Below the pieces are notes generated by a model. It did not search any database. It saw only the letters and a list, made by a program, of their open reading frames with translations, and was not told the origin of the DNA. Positions 1 to 7,797 of a stretch of 64,000 nt of DNA are shown one piece after another. Made by a program: the position numbers and the translations under genes. The stretch is from NCBI GenBank assembly GCA_046303375.1, contig JBKCGB010000113.1:1-64000 (forward strand), written 5' to 3'. Each line of letters begins with the position of its first letter. Within the stretch, counting starts at the first letter, position 1. Source of the stretch: UBA965 sp046303375. Its GTDB lineage: Bacteria; Chloroflexota; Chloroflexia; Chloroflexales; Roseiflexaceae.

Positions 1-2
1 TG

Positions 3-974
3 TCATAGAGCACGAATCTCACGATAGACGCCAGCGTGCGTCTGATATTCTGCATACGTCAACTGACCACGCCGATATTGCCACCAAGCCAGCCAGTGGT
101 AGCGCCACATCCCCAGGCGTAGCCACCACCGATGCCACCAGATTTCGTGGGGAGTACACCAACGTGACCAATAGCGCATGCGACTCTGCCACAAGGCCTT
201 GAGCATGGCACCACGAAACTGGCGTGACGATGCCCCACCAATATGGGTCACGTGCGCCGCTGGTTGTTGCCAGATCGCCCACCCAGCTCGCCGCACTTGC
301 CGACACCAATCGACTTCTTCGGCATACATAAAGTATGATTCATCGAGCAAACCCACAGTATGCAAGACAGTGGTACGCACCGCCATACAGGCACCAAGGG
401 GATGATCGATGGGGAATGGCGCACTTCCATCTACTTCTTGGGGGTAGCGCCCATTCCACCACGATGCATAAAAACGCCCTGGTGTGACTTCACCAGGAGG
501 GAATACATCAAAAAACGTCATGGCCGGAGTGGGGAAACGAAAAGCGGCGTGTTGTAATGACCCATCGTTGTTGAGGAGGCGCGGTGCAACTACACCCACA
601 CGTGGATGCAGCGCCAGAAATGCAACCAACGCCTCGATGGCGCCATTGTGCACCACAGTATCAGGATTCAACATGATCATGGTGGCCATGTCGGGATGGG
701 CAGTCAGCAATGTACGCATGGCGAGATTGGTGCCACGTGCAAATCCGAGATTCTCCTGTGGCACGAGCAGGTGGACCCACGGGAATTCGGCACGTACCAT
801 GGTCACACTGTCGTCACGGGAGCCATTATCGACGACTGCCACCGCAAGTGGTACTGCGCATGCAGCCAACGACCGCAAACAATCACGGAGCAACGCTACG
901 GTGTTGTACGACACAATCGCCACTCCAACCGGTACCACTACCGTGTGGTCGGCAGATCTTTCTCCATTACTCAT
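3..974 (-). CDS. Family 2 glycosyltransferase, rhamnosyltransferase-like
   Basis: Predicted to move a sugar from a nucleotide donor onto a growing surface polysaccharide at the inner face of the membrane. The 323 aa product has the GT-A features in order: VGVAIVSYN (16-24), VVDNGS (47-52), NLGFARG (75-81) and NPDT (103-106), the DxD-like metal site. The later MYAEEVDWCRQVRRAGW stretch carries the acidic residues expected of the acceptor side. The last 70 residues are rich in Trp and Arg and may lie against the membrane; no clear membrane helix is seen. This layout matches the WbbL-type rhamnosyltransferases, but donor sugar cannot be read from sequence. Start ATG is at 972-974 and the stop at 3-5, so the gene is complete. 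It reads away from the window edge's unseen neighbours; the LCP and O-antigen ligase genes nearby suggest an exopolysaccharide role. Confidence 0.85.
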   Translation of the reverse strand: MSNGERSADHTVVVPVGVAIVSYNTVALLRDCLRSLAACAVPLAVAVVDNGSRDDSVTMVRAEFPWVHLLVPQENLGFARGTNLAMRTLLTAHPDMATMIMLNPDTVVHNGAIEALVAFLALHPRVGVVAPRLLNNDGSLQHAAFRFPTPAMTFFDVFPPGEVTPGRFYASWWNGRYPQEVDGSAPFPIDHPLGACMAVRTTVLHTVGLLDESYFMYAEEVDWCRQVRRAGWAIWQQPAAHVTHIGGASSRQFRGAMLKALWQSRMRYWSRWCTPHEIWWHRWWLRLGMWRYHWLAWWQYRRGQLTYAEYQTHAGVYREIRAL

Positions 975-1045
975 GCAACATCCTCGGGTGCACTGCGGTA
1001 GTTAACGTGCTACCTTTCATGACAACACGGTTACAATCCCCAAAA

Positions 1046-1063
1046 TGTGGATAATGTGGATAA
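1046..1063. promoter_or_regulatory. Two tandem perfect DnaA boxes
   Basis: The 9-mer TGTGGATAA, the complement of the DnaA consensus TTATCCACA, occurs twice head to tail with no gap (1046-1054, 1055-1063). It lies between the start of the glycosyltransferase gene and the end of the small hypothetical gene. The identical 18 bp tandem recurs at 18019-18036. It could titrate DnaA or link transcription of the glycosyltransferase gene to replication; function is inferred. Confidence 0.6.
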
Positions 1064-1096
1064 ATCTGACACTTTGGCTAAAAAACCTCTGACACA

Positions 1097-1483
1097 TCAT
1101 GTAGGCGGATTATCGATGGTAATCCAGCGAACGGGTAATTCTTCACGTGTACTAGTCGTTGTCGTTGTATTGCGTACTACAGGTCCAGTGTCATGGAGCC
1201 ATGCGATTAAATCATCAATTGAAAACCAGCCAACTGCAAAGCGTTGTTGATCAACGGGATTCAACCAAAAGCGGACTTCGCCATCCATCCACTGCCAGCG
1301 CTCTAGTGTATGCCATTGATGCCCATGTTCTTGCAGGGCGGTGCGTGTTTCTTCAAAAAGTGCCAGTAATTCGTCGAGGCGGAGTGTGGGTGTCCGGCGT
1401 ATTTCCAGTAAGCGTTGGTTAATCGTATCACGCAGCGCAAGGAGTTCTGTAAGACTGAGGTGAGAGATATCGATGCCGGACAT
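1097..1483 (-). CDS. Hypothetical protein, 128 aa
   Basis: I do not recognise this protein. It is a soluble 128 aa product without a signal peptide or membrane segment. Residues 1-60 look helical and charged (LTELLALRDTINQRLLEI, LDELLALFEETRTALQEHG) and could form a short helical hairpin; the middle is Trp-rich (WHTLERWQWMDGEVRFWLNP), followed by a Thr run (NTTTTTSTREE). The ATG at 1481-1483 follows GAAAGGAG at the proper distance, and the composition matches neighbours, so I take it as a real gene. It lies downstream of tRNA-Cys on the same strand but is separated from it by a likely terminator. Confidence 0.6.
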   Translation of the reverse strand: MSGIDISHLSLTELLALRDTINQRLLEIRRTPTLRLDELLALFEETRTALQEHGHQWHTLERWQWMDGEVRFWLNPVDQQRFAVGWFSIDDLIAWLHDTGPVVRNTTTTTSTREELPVRWITIDNPPT

Positions 1484-1507
1484 ATGATACTCCTTTCCTG
1501 CATCGTC

Positions 1508-1553
1508 AAAAACAATACACCCCCTAGAACCAGCAACGATTCCAAGGAGGTGT
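1508..1553 (-). terminator. Terminator after tRNA-Cys
   Basis: Read on the minus strand, ACACCTCC (1546-1553) can pair with GGGGGTGT (1517-1524) with one G-U pair, and the stem can extend partly inward. A run of five T follows (1508-1512 on the plus strand is AAAAA). It sits directly after the tRNA 3' end, as expected of a tRNA terminator. Confidence 0.5.
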
Positions 1554-1556
1554 CAA

Positions 1557-1631
1557 TGGAGGCGACGACCGGATTTGAACCGGTGAATGGAAGTTTTGCA
1601 GACTTCTGCCTTACCACTTGGCGACGTCGCC
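1557..1631 (-). tRNA. tRNA-Cys (anticodon GCA)
   Basis: Minus-strand cloverleaf: acceptor GGCGACG (1625-1631) pairs with CGTCGCC (1561-1567); discriminator U at 1560 is the base expected for cysteine tRNA; CCA is encoded (1557-1559). The T arm is CCGGTTCAAATCCGG and the anticodon loop reads CTGCAAA, giving GCA for UGC/UGU codons. The D arm has the short AAGTGGTAAGG form usual for bacterial tRNA-Cys. The gene stands alone, with its own promoter and terminator. Confidence 0.96.
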
Positions 1632-1642
1632 ATCGCATGAAA

Positions 1643-1671
1643 ATGGTAGCACATCCCGCACGACATGTCAA
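1643..1671 (-). promoter_or_regulatory. Likely promoter of tRNA-Cys
   Basis: On the minus strand a perfect -35 TTGACA (1666-1671) is followed after 17 bp by TACCAT (1643-1648, four of six to TATAAT). The predicted start of transcription is near 1636, a few bases before the mature tRNA 5' end at 1631. Confidence 0.55.
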
Positions 1672-1743
1672 AAGTTTGCGCTTGTTGATGGTTTCAATGG
1701 CATATAATTGCACTGAATACAACACCAACGAGGAGCGTCTGCC

Positions 1744-2109
1744 ATGGAACATAGTCACATTGCGTGTGCCTTTCTCACACATGCCCGGGCAGGTGATGTC
1801 GCTACCGCGCGGGCCTTGGTCACTGCCACAGCCCGCCATCACAACATGTACTTTCCCGCAGGAATGGACGGATTAATTGATGCCATAGCAGACGCCAGTC
1901 GTGCGTTTCCTGCAAGTACGTTTACCATCAAACGGATTGTCGCTGATGCGGATATGGTTGTCATTCATTCGCATGTGACCCATACCGTTGACGATCTCGG
2001 CATGAGTGTGGTGCACATGTTTCGCTTTGAACAGGGATTAATTGCTGAATTGTGGGATATCGGGCAGGTTATTAGCCCCGATTGCCCCAACAGTGATGGG
2101 CTGTTCTAG
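1744..2109 (+). CDS. SnoaL-like / NTF2-fold protein
   Basis: A 121 aa protein with the size and pattern of SnoaL-like (NTF2 fold) domains: an N-terminal helix pair (SHIACAFLTHARAGDVATARALV), a short insertion with HHNMYFPAGMDGLIDAI, then strands such as FTIKRIVADADMVVIHSHVTH and VVHMFRFEQGLIAELWDIGQV, the usual ending where a strand runs into EhWD. Many family members are enzymes on small polyketide or steroid-like molecules, but many are of unknown function; no substrate can be given. GAGGAG about nine bases before ATG 1744 supports the start, and a perfect -10 TATAAT lies at 1703-1708 with only a weak -35. It stands alone between tRNA-Cys and the LCP gene. Confidence 0.65.
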   Translation: MEHSHIACAFLTHARAGDVATARALVTATARHHNMYFPAGMDGLIDAIADASRAFPASTFTIKRIVADADMVVIHSHVTHTVDDLGMSVVHMFRFEQGLIAELWDIGQVISPDCPNSDGLF

Positions 2110-2211
2110 TGTATACATACTGACTACATCACTGTGCGTAAGTTCCACACAGAACACATATTTCGGGTATACAATACGAGTAGTTGGTGTATTTGCTGGG
2201 CGGCGTAGTGT

Positions 2212-3573
2212 ATGAACATTGATTGCCAATATGTGCGCCAACTTGTGCGCACACATCCTATCCAGCCAGGAAGCCTCGAACAACAATTTGTAGACCACCA
2301 CTTGTCGCACTGTCCGGCATGTCGTGCTGCGCTCAACATGCCATCACCAACACTGCTTGGTGCACTGCTCGACACACAGACGCCACCACCGCTACCCACC
2401 TCGCACCCACACTACAAGCCTGACATCGCCCCACGTCCTGCTGCCGATGCCCCGCAACCCGCCCGAAAGCAACCGCGCCCGGCACCGCCTGCCGATGCCC
2501 CGCAACCCGCCCGGAAGCAACCGCGTCCAACGCCTCCGTCGTGGTCGTGGCAACATTTTGTGGTACTGACGGTGGTCACCATTGTGGTCAGTTATGTAGT
2601 CATTGTGGGTGTCAAAGCAGGCTGGGACGCGCTGCGCATCTGGCAGGGGCTCGGCATCATCAGCAGTAGCACACCTGTTGCGACCGAGTCAGCACCTGCT
2701 GCTGAACCGCCATCCGAGACACCACTAGCAACTCCAGTACCAATGACTCCCACCGCAGCACAGATTATTCTGCCGGCGGGCAGCGATCAACCACTGACCG
2801 TGCTCTTGCTCGGCTCAGACCGCCGCCCCCAAGAAAGCGGCACTGCGCGTACTGATGCGGTCATGGTCATGCGCATCACACCCCAAACCAAAAAAATCTC
2901 ACTGTTATCGTTTCCTCGTGATCTGATGGTGAATATCCCTGGGTATGGCTGGGCACGAATCAATGCAGCCAATGTCTATGGCGATCTCTATCCGCGTTTG
3001 GGTGGTGGGATGCAACTGGCCACCCAAACAGTAAGTACGGTGATTGGGCAACCGATTGATTACACGGTGTTGGTCGATTTTGCAGGGTTCATCAACATCA
3101 TCAATGCGCTTGGCGGTGTGGCCGTCGATGTGCCAAAAGAGCTCTACGATGCACAATTTCCCACCATGGACTACAAATATCGGGAAGCGTACTTTCCGGT
3201 TGGTTCAACCATCATGGATGGCGACACCGCATTAACCTATAGCCGTATTCGCCACCCCGACAACGATTTTGAACGAACCACCCGCCAACAAAGTGTGATT
3301 ATCGGCATTGGTGGTCGCTTGTTGAGTGGAAATTATCTCACCACACTTGATACTGCGGCAGCCGTCACTGATGCACTCATTGGTCATGCCAAAACCGACA
3401 TGCCTCGTGAAAAAATCATTGCACTTGCATGGCAGATGCGCGATATGGATATTCAGCAGATTTCTCGCTTTACGTTGCGCGATATCTACTATGGCAGCGG
3501 CGATGATCGCTATGCCATGTATCCCATCGAAGGAGCGATTTCGCGGATTGTTAGCCAATGGTTAGCACAATGA
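2212..3573 (+). CDS. LytR-CpsA-Psr (LCP) protein with zinc-finger-like N-terminus
   Basis: LCP proteins transfer lipid-linked glycopolymers (teichoic acid, capsule or arabinogalactan-like chains) to the cell wall. The LCP domain occupies about 190-420: VLLLGSDRRPQESGTARTD, then SLLSFPRDLMVNIPGYG with the conserved Arg/Asp, GGVAVDVP, and LTYSRIRHPDNDFERTTRQQ with the Arg residues that hold the pyrophosphate. Unusual is the N-terminus: HHLSHCPACRAAL, an H-x3-C-x2-C pattern as in anti-sigma zinc fingers (zf-HC2), here about residues 29-41. A Pro/Arg-rich linker with two copies of a 16-residue unit follows, then one membrane helix (about 107-130). So the finger would be cytoplasmic and the LCP domain outside. 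No clear Shine-Dalgarno site is seen before ATG 2212. The stop overlaps the next gene by ATGA, so both should be co-transcribed. Confidence 0.85.
   Translation: MNIDCQYVRQLVRTHPIQPGSLEQQFVDHHLSHCPACRAALNMPSPTLLGALLDTQTPPPLPTSHPHYKPDIAPRPAADAPQPARKQPRPAPPADAPQPARKQPRPTPPSWSWQHFVVLTVVTIVVSYVVIVGVKAGWDALRIWQGLGIISSSTPVATESAPAAEPPSETPLATPVPMTPTAAQIILPAGSDQPLTVLLLGSDRRPQESGTARTDAVMVMRITPQTKKISLLSFPRDLMVNIPGYGWARINAANVYGDLYPRLGGGMQLATQTVSTVIGQPIDYTVLVDFAGFINIINALGGVAVDVPKELYDAQFPTMDYKYREAYFPVGSTIMDGDTALTYSRIRHPDNDFERTTRQQSVIIGIGGRLLSGNYLTTLDTAAAVTDALIGHAKTDMPREKIIALAWQMRDMDIQQISRFTLRDIYYGSGDDRYAMYPIEGAISRIVSQWLAQ
2443..2538 (+). repeat. Two tandem 48 bp repeats in the LCP gene
   Basis: Units at 2443-2490 and 2491-2538 are nearly identical and encode ADAPQPARKQPRPAPP and ADAPQPARKQPRPTPP. 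They form the basic, proline-rich cytoplasmic linker between the zinc-finger-like segment and the membrane helix, and copy number may vary between strains. Confidence 0.85.
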
Positions 3574-5198
3574 AGTATCATCTGCGCTATCAGATAATCT
3601 GCCTGCTCAGCTGTATTGGGTTGATGGTGACAGTGACCATTGACAATGCGTGGCACCGCGGTATTGCGACCACTCCTACGACACAACACATCCCCTATGC
3701 AGACCAACAATATCTCGGCGTTAATCTGTTTAATATCCAATACGAGCCCGATCCCGCAGTAGTCACACGCTCATTTGCCACGGCACACCAGCTGGGGGCA
3801 CGTTATGCGCGCATTCAGATGCCATGGGAGGATGTAGAAATCCACGGGCGTGGCGACTTTGAAGACCGCCGGAACCCGGAGCACGTCCGTAGTGCCTGGG
3901 AAAAGTATGACGCCATTGTGGCTGAGGCAATGCGCCACGACATTGAATTAATTGTACGCATTGACCGCCCACCAGCGTGGGCACGACTCCGTAGCGCTGC
4001 GACACCGCGCTTTCAGGCCGGAATCCAAGAAAACGGTGATTCTACAGGTCCACCAGACGACTACCAGGACTATGTGAATTTTGTGGCCACGGTGGTGAGT
4101 CGCTACCCGCAACTACGCTACATCCAGATATGGAATGAACCCAATCTGGCCTACGAGTGGAACTGGGAATTGCCCAATCCGGTGGCATTTACTGAGCTAC
4201 TCACACGGACTGCGGCTACTATCCGTCGCATAAATCCTCAGATTGTCATCGTGTTTCCAAGTCTGTCACCAACTGACGGCAAAGAACCACGAATTGCCCC
4301 AATGAGTGAGCTGGATTTTCTCGCACAGTGTTATGCAGCTGGTGCTGCCGATGCGTTTGACATCATGTCCGCACAAGCGTACGGGTTGGGGCAACCCCCT
4401 GACGAACACCGCTATGTGCGACTACGTTGGCATCCGCTACAACCGTTTCACAACCTTGATCGCCCCATCGATACACGCATTGACGTATCGCGGATTGTGA
4501 TGCTCCGTGAAGTCATGGAACGTGCCGGTGATGCGCATACCGCAGTATGGGTCAGTGAATTCGGCTACAACAGCGCACCTGACACCATCCCAGCCGAACG
4601 GCGCACATTGTGGGGGCCGCCGGTGAGTGAAACCCAAAAAGGCGATTACGTGGTAGCACAACTAGCACGCGCACGCCAAGAATGGCCGTGGCTGGGTGTG
4701 ATGAACTTGTGGATGCTGCGGTGGGGCGGTCCACCAGCAGACCCCGCCAACCCGACCCCGTATTTTGCCATCATTGCACCTGATTTTGCACCGTATGCTG
4801 GCTTTGACATTATCAAAAAAGCCATGCGTAGACCGACGATTATCGGTGCCGGCACTTATCCGTGGCAACATCCGGCCATTCAGCACATTGATGCACGTAC
4901 ATGGCAAGTGTCGTTTCACGGCACCCAAGTCGCGATTCGCAGTAGCGCTACCGACGCAAGTGTACGGATTGATGATGGTGAAATGCAATATCTGCCCGTG
5001 GGCAACGGTGAAACAATACTCGCCCGCGGACTCGCAGATACACCGCATGTACTCACGTATCAGAGTAGTGTGGCACCGACCACACTCCTCATCTGGCGCA
5101 CCCAACCGTGGCGTGTTTTCTTTGAAATACTTCCATGGCTATGGGTGGGGCTGTTGACTTTTTGCCTGGTTCGCATCCATGTACGCGAGGTGCCATGA
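3570..5198 (+). CDS. Membrane-anchored clan A glycoside hydrolase-like protein
   Basis: A 542 aa protein resembling GH5/GH39-type TIM-barrel glycosidases. The candidate acid/base Glu190 is in IQIWNEPNLAYEW and the candidate nucleophile Glu330 in VWVSEFGYNS, the two-Glu arrangement of clan A retaining enzymes. An N-terminal hydrophobic stretch (8-24) looks like a signal anchor; a second hydrophobic segment (about 515-535, FFEILPWLWVGLLTFCL) ends the chain, so the barrel should face outside. Residues 420-500 look like a beta-rich accessory domain. I chose ATG 3570, which overlaps the LCP stop as ATGA, over ATG 3558. The gene also overlaps the next one by ATGA. Its place between an LCP protein and a polymerase suggests it trims or transfers surface polysaccharide; substrate is unknown. 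Confidence 0.75.
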   Translation: MKYHLRYQIICLLSCIGLMVTVTIDNAWHRGIATTPTTQHIPYADQQYLGVNLFNIQYEPDPAVVTRSFATAHQLGARYARIQMPWEDVEIHGRGDFEDRRNPEHVRSAWEKYDAIVAEAMRHDIELIVRIDRPPAWARLRSAATPRFQAGIQENGDSTGPPDDYQDYVNFVATVVSRYPQLRYIQIWNEPNLAYEWNWELPNPVAFTELLTRTAATIRRINPQIVIVFPSLSPTDGKEPRIAPMSELDFLAQCYAAGAADAFDIMSAQAYGLGQPPDEHRYVRLRWHPLQPFHNLDRPIDTRIDVSRIVMLREVMERAGDAHTAVWVSEFGYNSAPDTIPAERRTLWGPPVSETQKGDYVVAQLARARQEWPWLGVMNLWMLRWGGPPADPANPTPYFAIIAPDFAPYAGFDIIKKAMRRPTIIGAGTYPWQHPAIQHIDARTWQVSFHGTQVAIRSSATDASVRIDDGEMQYLPVGNGETILARGLADTPHVLTYQSSVAPTTLLIWRTQPWRVFFEILPWLWVGLLTFCLVRIHVREVP

Positions 5199-6340
5199 CG
5201 CAGACACAATCATTTCAGACCCAACTCAGTACCACACGCATCGTCTTTGGTGAAGGCGTGCTGGCACACGTGGCGCGCGAAGCCCACACCCTCGGGATGC
5301 GTACCATCCTGCTCGTAATGGATCCGTTTTTGGCCAGTACACCGGCTGGACAACAGTGCACGCAGATGCTCCGCGACGCAGGGATGACAGTGGTACTTTC
5401 GACCGACGTCGAACCAGATCCAACAGTAACAACAGTCGAAGCAGGTGCAGCACATGCGCGGGCGCAACACGTGGATGGGATTATCGCGCTGGGTGGGGGG
5501 AGTGCCCTGGATACTGCCAAAGCCATCGGTCTCTTGTTGTACAACAATGCCACACATCTCGCACCTTTCTTTCATGGTGGAGGATCCACACCAACTGGCA
5601 TGCTGCCCTTGATTGCGATTCCCACCACAGCAGGTACCGGTGCTGAAGTCACTTTTGTGGCAATTGTGACCGAACCACACTCACAGCGGAAGCTTTTGGT
5701 CCGCCACCCTACGCTAGCGCCACACGTGGCACTCGTCGACCCACTGTTGAGTGCGACCATGCCTACATCGTTGACGATGGCTACTGGTGTGGATGCGTTA
5801 GCGCATGCCCTCGAAGCAATGACTTCGACCATGGCCGCACCACTGAGTGATGCCCTCGCCATGCATGCCATTCCATTGATTATCGAGTCATTGCCACGCC
5901 TCATCCAAACCGGTCACAACGCCAGCGATCGCGCCCAAATGAGTTTGGCTGCGACGAGTGCAGGAATGGCTTTTTTGAGCGGACGGGTGCACCTCGGACA
6001 TGCAGTCGGACATGCATTGGGCGGTGCATATCATGTACCGCATGGTACCGCCTGTATCGTGCTGATGCCACAAATCATGGCATTGATTGCACCACACCGC
6101 CCACATGCGATTGCCGCATTTGCGCACGCATTTGGCTGTACCACGACTGATTTCCCTGATACACTTGCACGGTGGTTACACCAATGTGGTGTGCCACGAC
6201 TTCGCCAGTTGTTGGCTCCCCATCACCCCACCATACCAGCACTCATCGCACTCATTCACGGCGAGGAGCGCTTGATTGGACTTGCTCCGGTGCAACCCAG
6301 CCATGCGCAGTGGCATGCAATGATTGAGGCGACATGGTAA
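5195..6340 (+). CDS. Iron-containing alcohol dehydrogenase
   Basis: A 381 aa group III (iron-dependent) alcohol dehydrogenase, which interconverts an alcohol and an aldehyde or ketone with NAD(P). GGGSALDTAKAIG (100-112) binds the cofactor; the metal ligands fall at Asp200, His204, His269 and His283, with the family spacing of 4 and 14 residues. HLGHAVGHALGG and YHVPHGTA are the classical signature. TTAGTGAEVT (144-153) is also typical. Start ATG 5195 overlaps the previous stop as ATGA; a longer frame from 5135 adds non-homologous residues. It is unusual inside a polysaccharide operon: it may make or reduce a small polyol precursor (for example glycerol-1-phosphate-like chemistry), but that is guesswork and it may be metabolic. 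Confidence 0.9.
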   Translation: MTQTQSFQTQLSTTRIVFGEGVLAHVAREAHTLGMRTILLVMDPFLASTPAGQQCTQMLRDAGMTVVLSTDVEPDPTVTTVEAGAAHARAQHVDGIIALGGGSALDTAKAIGLLLYNNATHLAPFFHGGGSTPTGMLPLIAIPTTAGTGAEVTFVAIVTEPHSQRKLLVRHPTLAPHVALVDPLLSATMPTSLTMATGVDALAHALEAMTSTMAAPLSDALAMHAIPLIIESLPRLIQTGHNASDRAQMSLAATSAGMAFLSGRVHLGHAVGHALGGAYHVPHGTACIVLMPQIMALIAPHRPHAIAAFAHAFGCTTTDFPDTLARWLHQCGVPRLRQLLAPHHPTIPALIALIHGEERLIGLAPVQPSHAQWHAMIEATW

Positions 6341-7701
6341 ATTTTGCAGCACACATACAACGCTACCAATGGCCACTTATCGGTCTCGCACTCATCATGG
6401 TGCAGAGCATGCCTCTGGCCGTTAAAGTGGTCGGCATAATCGGTCTGTGTGTCATTGCATTGACCAATCATGCCGTGCTCCTCATCGTAGTCGCAGCGAC
6501 TTCACCCCTCTATCTCATGCCAGTGACACTTACTGACACTGCGGCGATTCCCCTACACGAAATTGTCTGGGGAATCGCCATACTCACCTGGGTTGGCACC
6601 CGTTGGCGGCAACAACAGGCTATTGTGTCGTGGATGCGCCATGATAGGTGGGTGGGCGCGTTATTGGGGTGTGCAGTGCTAGCCGTGTTGTGGGCGTTGC
6701 CTGAGGGGCGCGGCGAAGCCCTCCGCTGGCTACGTTGGTTGTTTGTCGAGCCCATCATCTGGTATCTGTGTGTACGCACAGCCCTGCACCACCGCCTACT
6801 CCATCCGCATCAGCTAATCCAAGGCATGATGATTAGTGCTAGTGCTGTTGCAGGTATTGGCACGCTCCAAGCACTCGGCTATGACATCGTGCCGTTGCTC
6901 GGGCAAAAACGTGCCTTCAGCGAGAACATAATCAGTACCGGCAATATTATCCGCGTTGCATCGGTATATGGGCACCCCAACAATCTGGCCCTCTTCTTGG
7001 AGCGGATCTGGCCGTTTGCGTTCATCGCACTGCTGGTCCCACAGCTCCGCTCACGTGCCATCTCTGTGGTGGCAATCCTGTGTGCTATCGGATTACTGCT
7101 CTCGTTCTCACGTGGGGCATGGCTTGCAGCAGGGTGTGCAACACTCCTCATCGCAATGCGCTATTACGGCATACCGTTTATCCGGCAACAGCCGCGCATC
7201 GTGTTTGGGCTGGCGCTCGTGGCACTTGCCGCCACCCTCTTTGCCCTGTTGACCCGCGGGGCAAGCGTGGGGAGTATCGATGCACGGATGCTGCTTTGGT
7301 ACGAAAGTATCACTTGGTTGCAACAGCGACCCTGGGGGCTCGGGCTCGGTCAGTTTTACTTTTATCATAATCCCGAATACGGCCATAGCATCATACATTC
7401 ATCTTTGATTGGGACCAGTGAGCAATATGCTGCACATCCTCACAATCTCATCCTTGACGTATGGCTCAATCTCGGGCTATGGGGGGTAATCGTTGTGGCA
7501 GTGCTGGTTGGGCACGCTTTGCGTCGGAGTCTTGCATTCAACCAATCTACCTGGTGGGCAGTCGCTGCGGGCATGATGCTCATCACTGCACTCATTCACG
7601 GACTCGTTGATCAATTTTATTTTGTGAGTGATATTGCTTACTGCTTTTGGTTCGCATTCAGCATAATTGATGTTGACACTAGCACCGATACACCGCTATA
7701 A
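6334..7701 (+). CDS. O-antigen ligase/polymerase family membrane protein
   Basis: A 455 aa multi-pass membrane protein with roughly 11-12 hydrophobic segments and a large external loop. The Wzy_C/WaaL signature is present: LLLSFSRGAWLAAG (about 248-261), then after the loop HPHNLILDVWLNLGLWG (about 370-386). Proteins of this family polymerise or ligate lipid-linked oligosaccharides on the outside of the membrane. The ATG lies in the end of the dehydrogenase gene (overlap of 7 bp), so this is the fourth gene of a tightly coupled LCP-glycosidase-dehydrogenase-ligase operon. With no LPS genes in view, polymerisation of an exopolysaccharide or protein glycosylation is likelier than true O-antigen ligation. 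A strong promoter for the following SRP RNA lies inside its last codons. Confidence 0.85.
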   Translation: MVNFAAHIQRYQWPLIGLALIMVQSMPLAVKVVGIIGLCVIALTNHAVLLIVVAATSPLYLMPVTLTDTAAIPLHEIVWGIAILTWVGTRWRQQQAIVSWMRHDRWVGALLGCAVLAVLWALPEGRGEALRWLRWLFVEPIIWYLCVRTALHHRLLHPHQLIQGMMISASAVAGIGTLQALGYDIVPLLGQKRAFSENIISTGNIIRVASVYGHPNNLALFLERIWPFAFIALLVPQLRSRAISVVAILCAIGLLLSFSRGAWLAAGCATLLIAMRYYGIPFIRQQPRIVFGLALVALAATLFALLTRGASVGSIDARMLLWYESITWLQQRPWGLGLGQFYFYHNPEYGHSIIHSSLIGTSEQYAAHPHNLILDVWLNLGLWGVIVVAVLVGHALRRSLAFNQSTWWAVAAGMMLITALIHGLVDQFYFVSDIAYCFWFAFSIIDVDTSTDTPL

Positions 7702-7702
7702 T
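7673..7702 (+). promoter_or_regulatory. Consensus promoter of the SRP RNA
   Basis: Perfect TTGACA (7673-7678) and perfect TATAAT (7697-7702) are separated by 18 bp. The predicted start at about 7708-7710 coincides with the 5' end of the SRP RNA stem. The promoter lies in the last codons of the upstream ligase gene. Confidence 0.9.
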
Positions 7703-7707
7703 GCGAA

Positions 7708-7795
7708 GCAGTACAGGACGGCAGATACTTGCCAAACCCCGCCAGGGCCGAGAGGCAGCAACGGTAGGCGAGTTCCTCTGGGTGTCCTGTACTGC
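7708..7795 (+). ncRNA. ffs: Small bacterial signal recognition particle RNA (4.5S)
   Basis: RNA core of the signal recognition particle, which with Ffh targets nascent membrane proteins to the translocon. The first 12 bases (7708-7719) pair perfectly with the last 12 (7784-7795), making the closing stem of a rod. The domain IV core is visible at about 7738-7770: CCCGCCAGGGCCGAGAGGCA then GCAACGGTAGG, matching the family pattern with the asymmetric loop AGCA and the 5' side CAGG. The tip tetraloop is GAGA (GNRA) rather than the common GGAA. Length is about 88 nt. It was identified from pattern, not covariance search. Confidence 0.88.
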
Positions 7796-7797
7796 GT

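Noticed and set aside
1303..1842. 179 aa minus-strand ORF across the tRNA-Cys
   Set aside because: It reads through a tRNA, terminator and two genes in the wrong frames and shows a random composition.
2443..2538. Tandem repeat considered as a CRISPR or minisatellite array
   Set aside because: Only two copies, in frame, coding for a Pro/Arg linker, without spacers.
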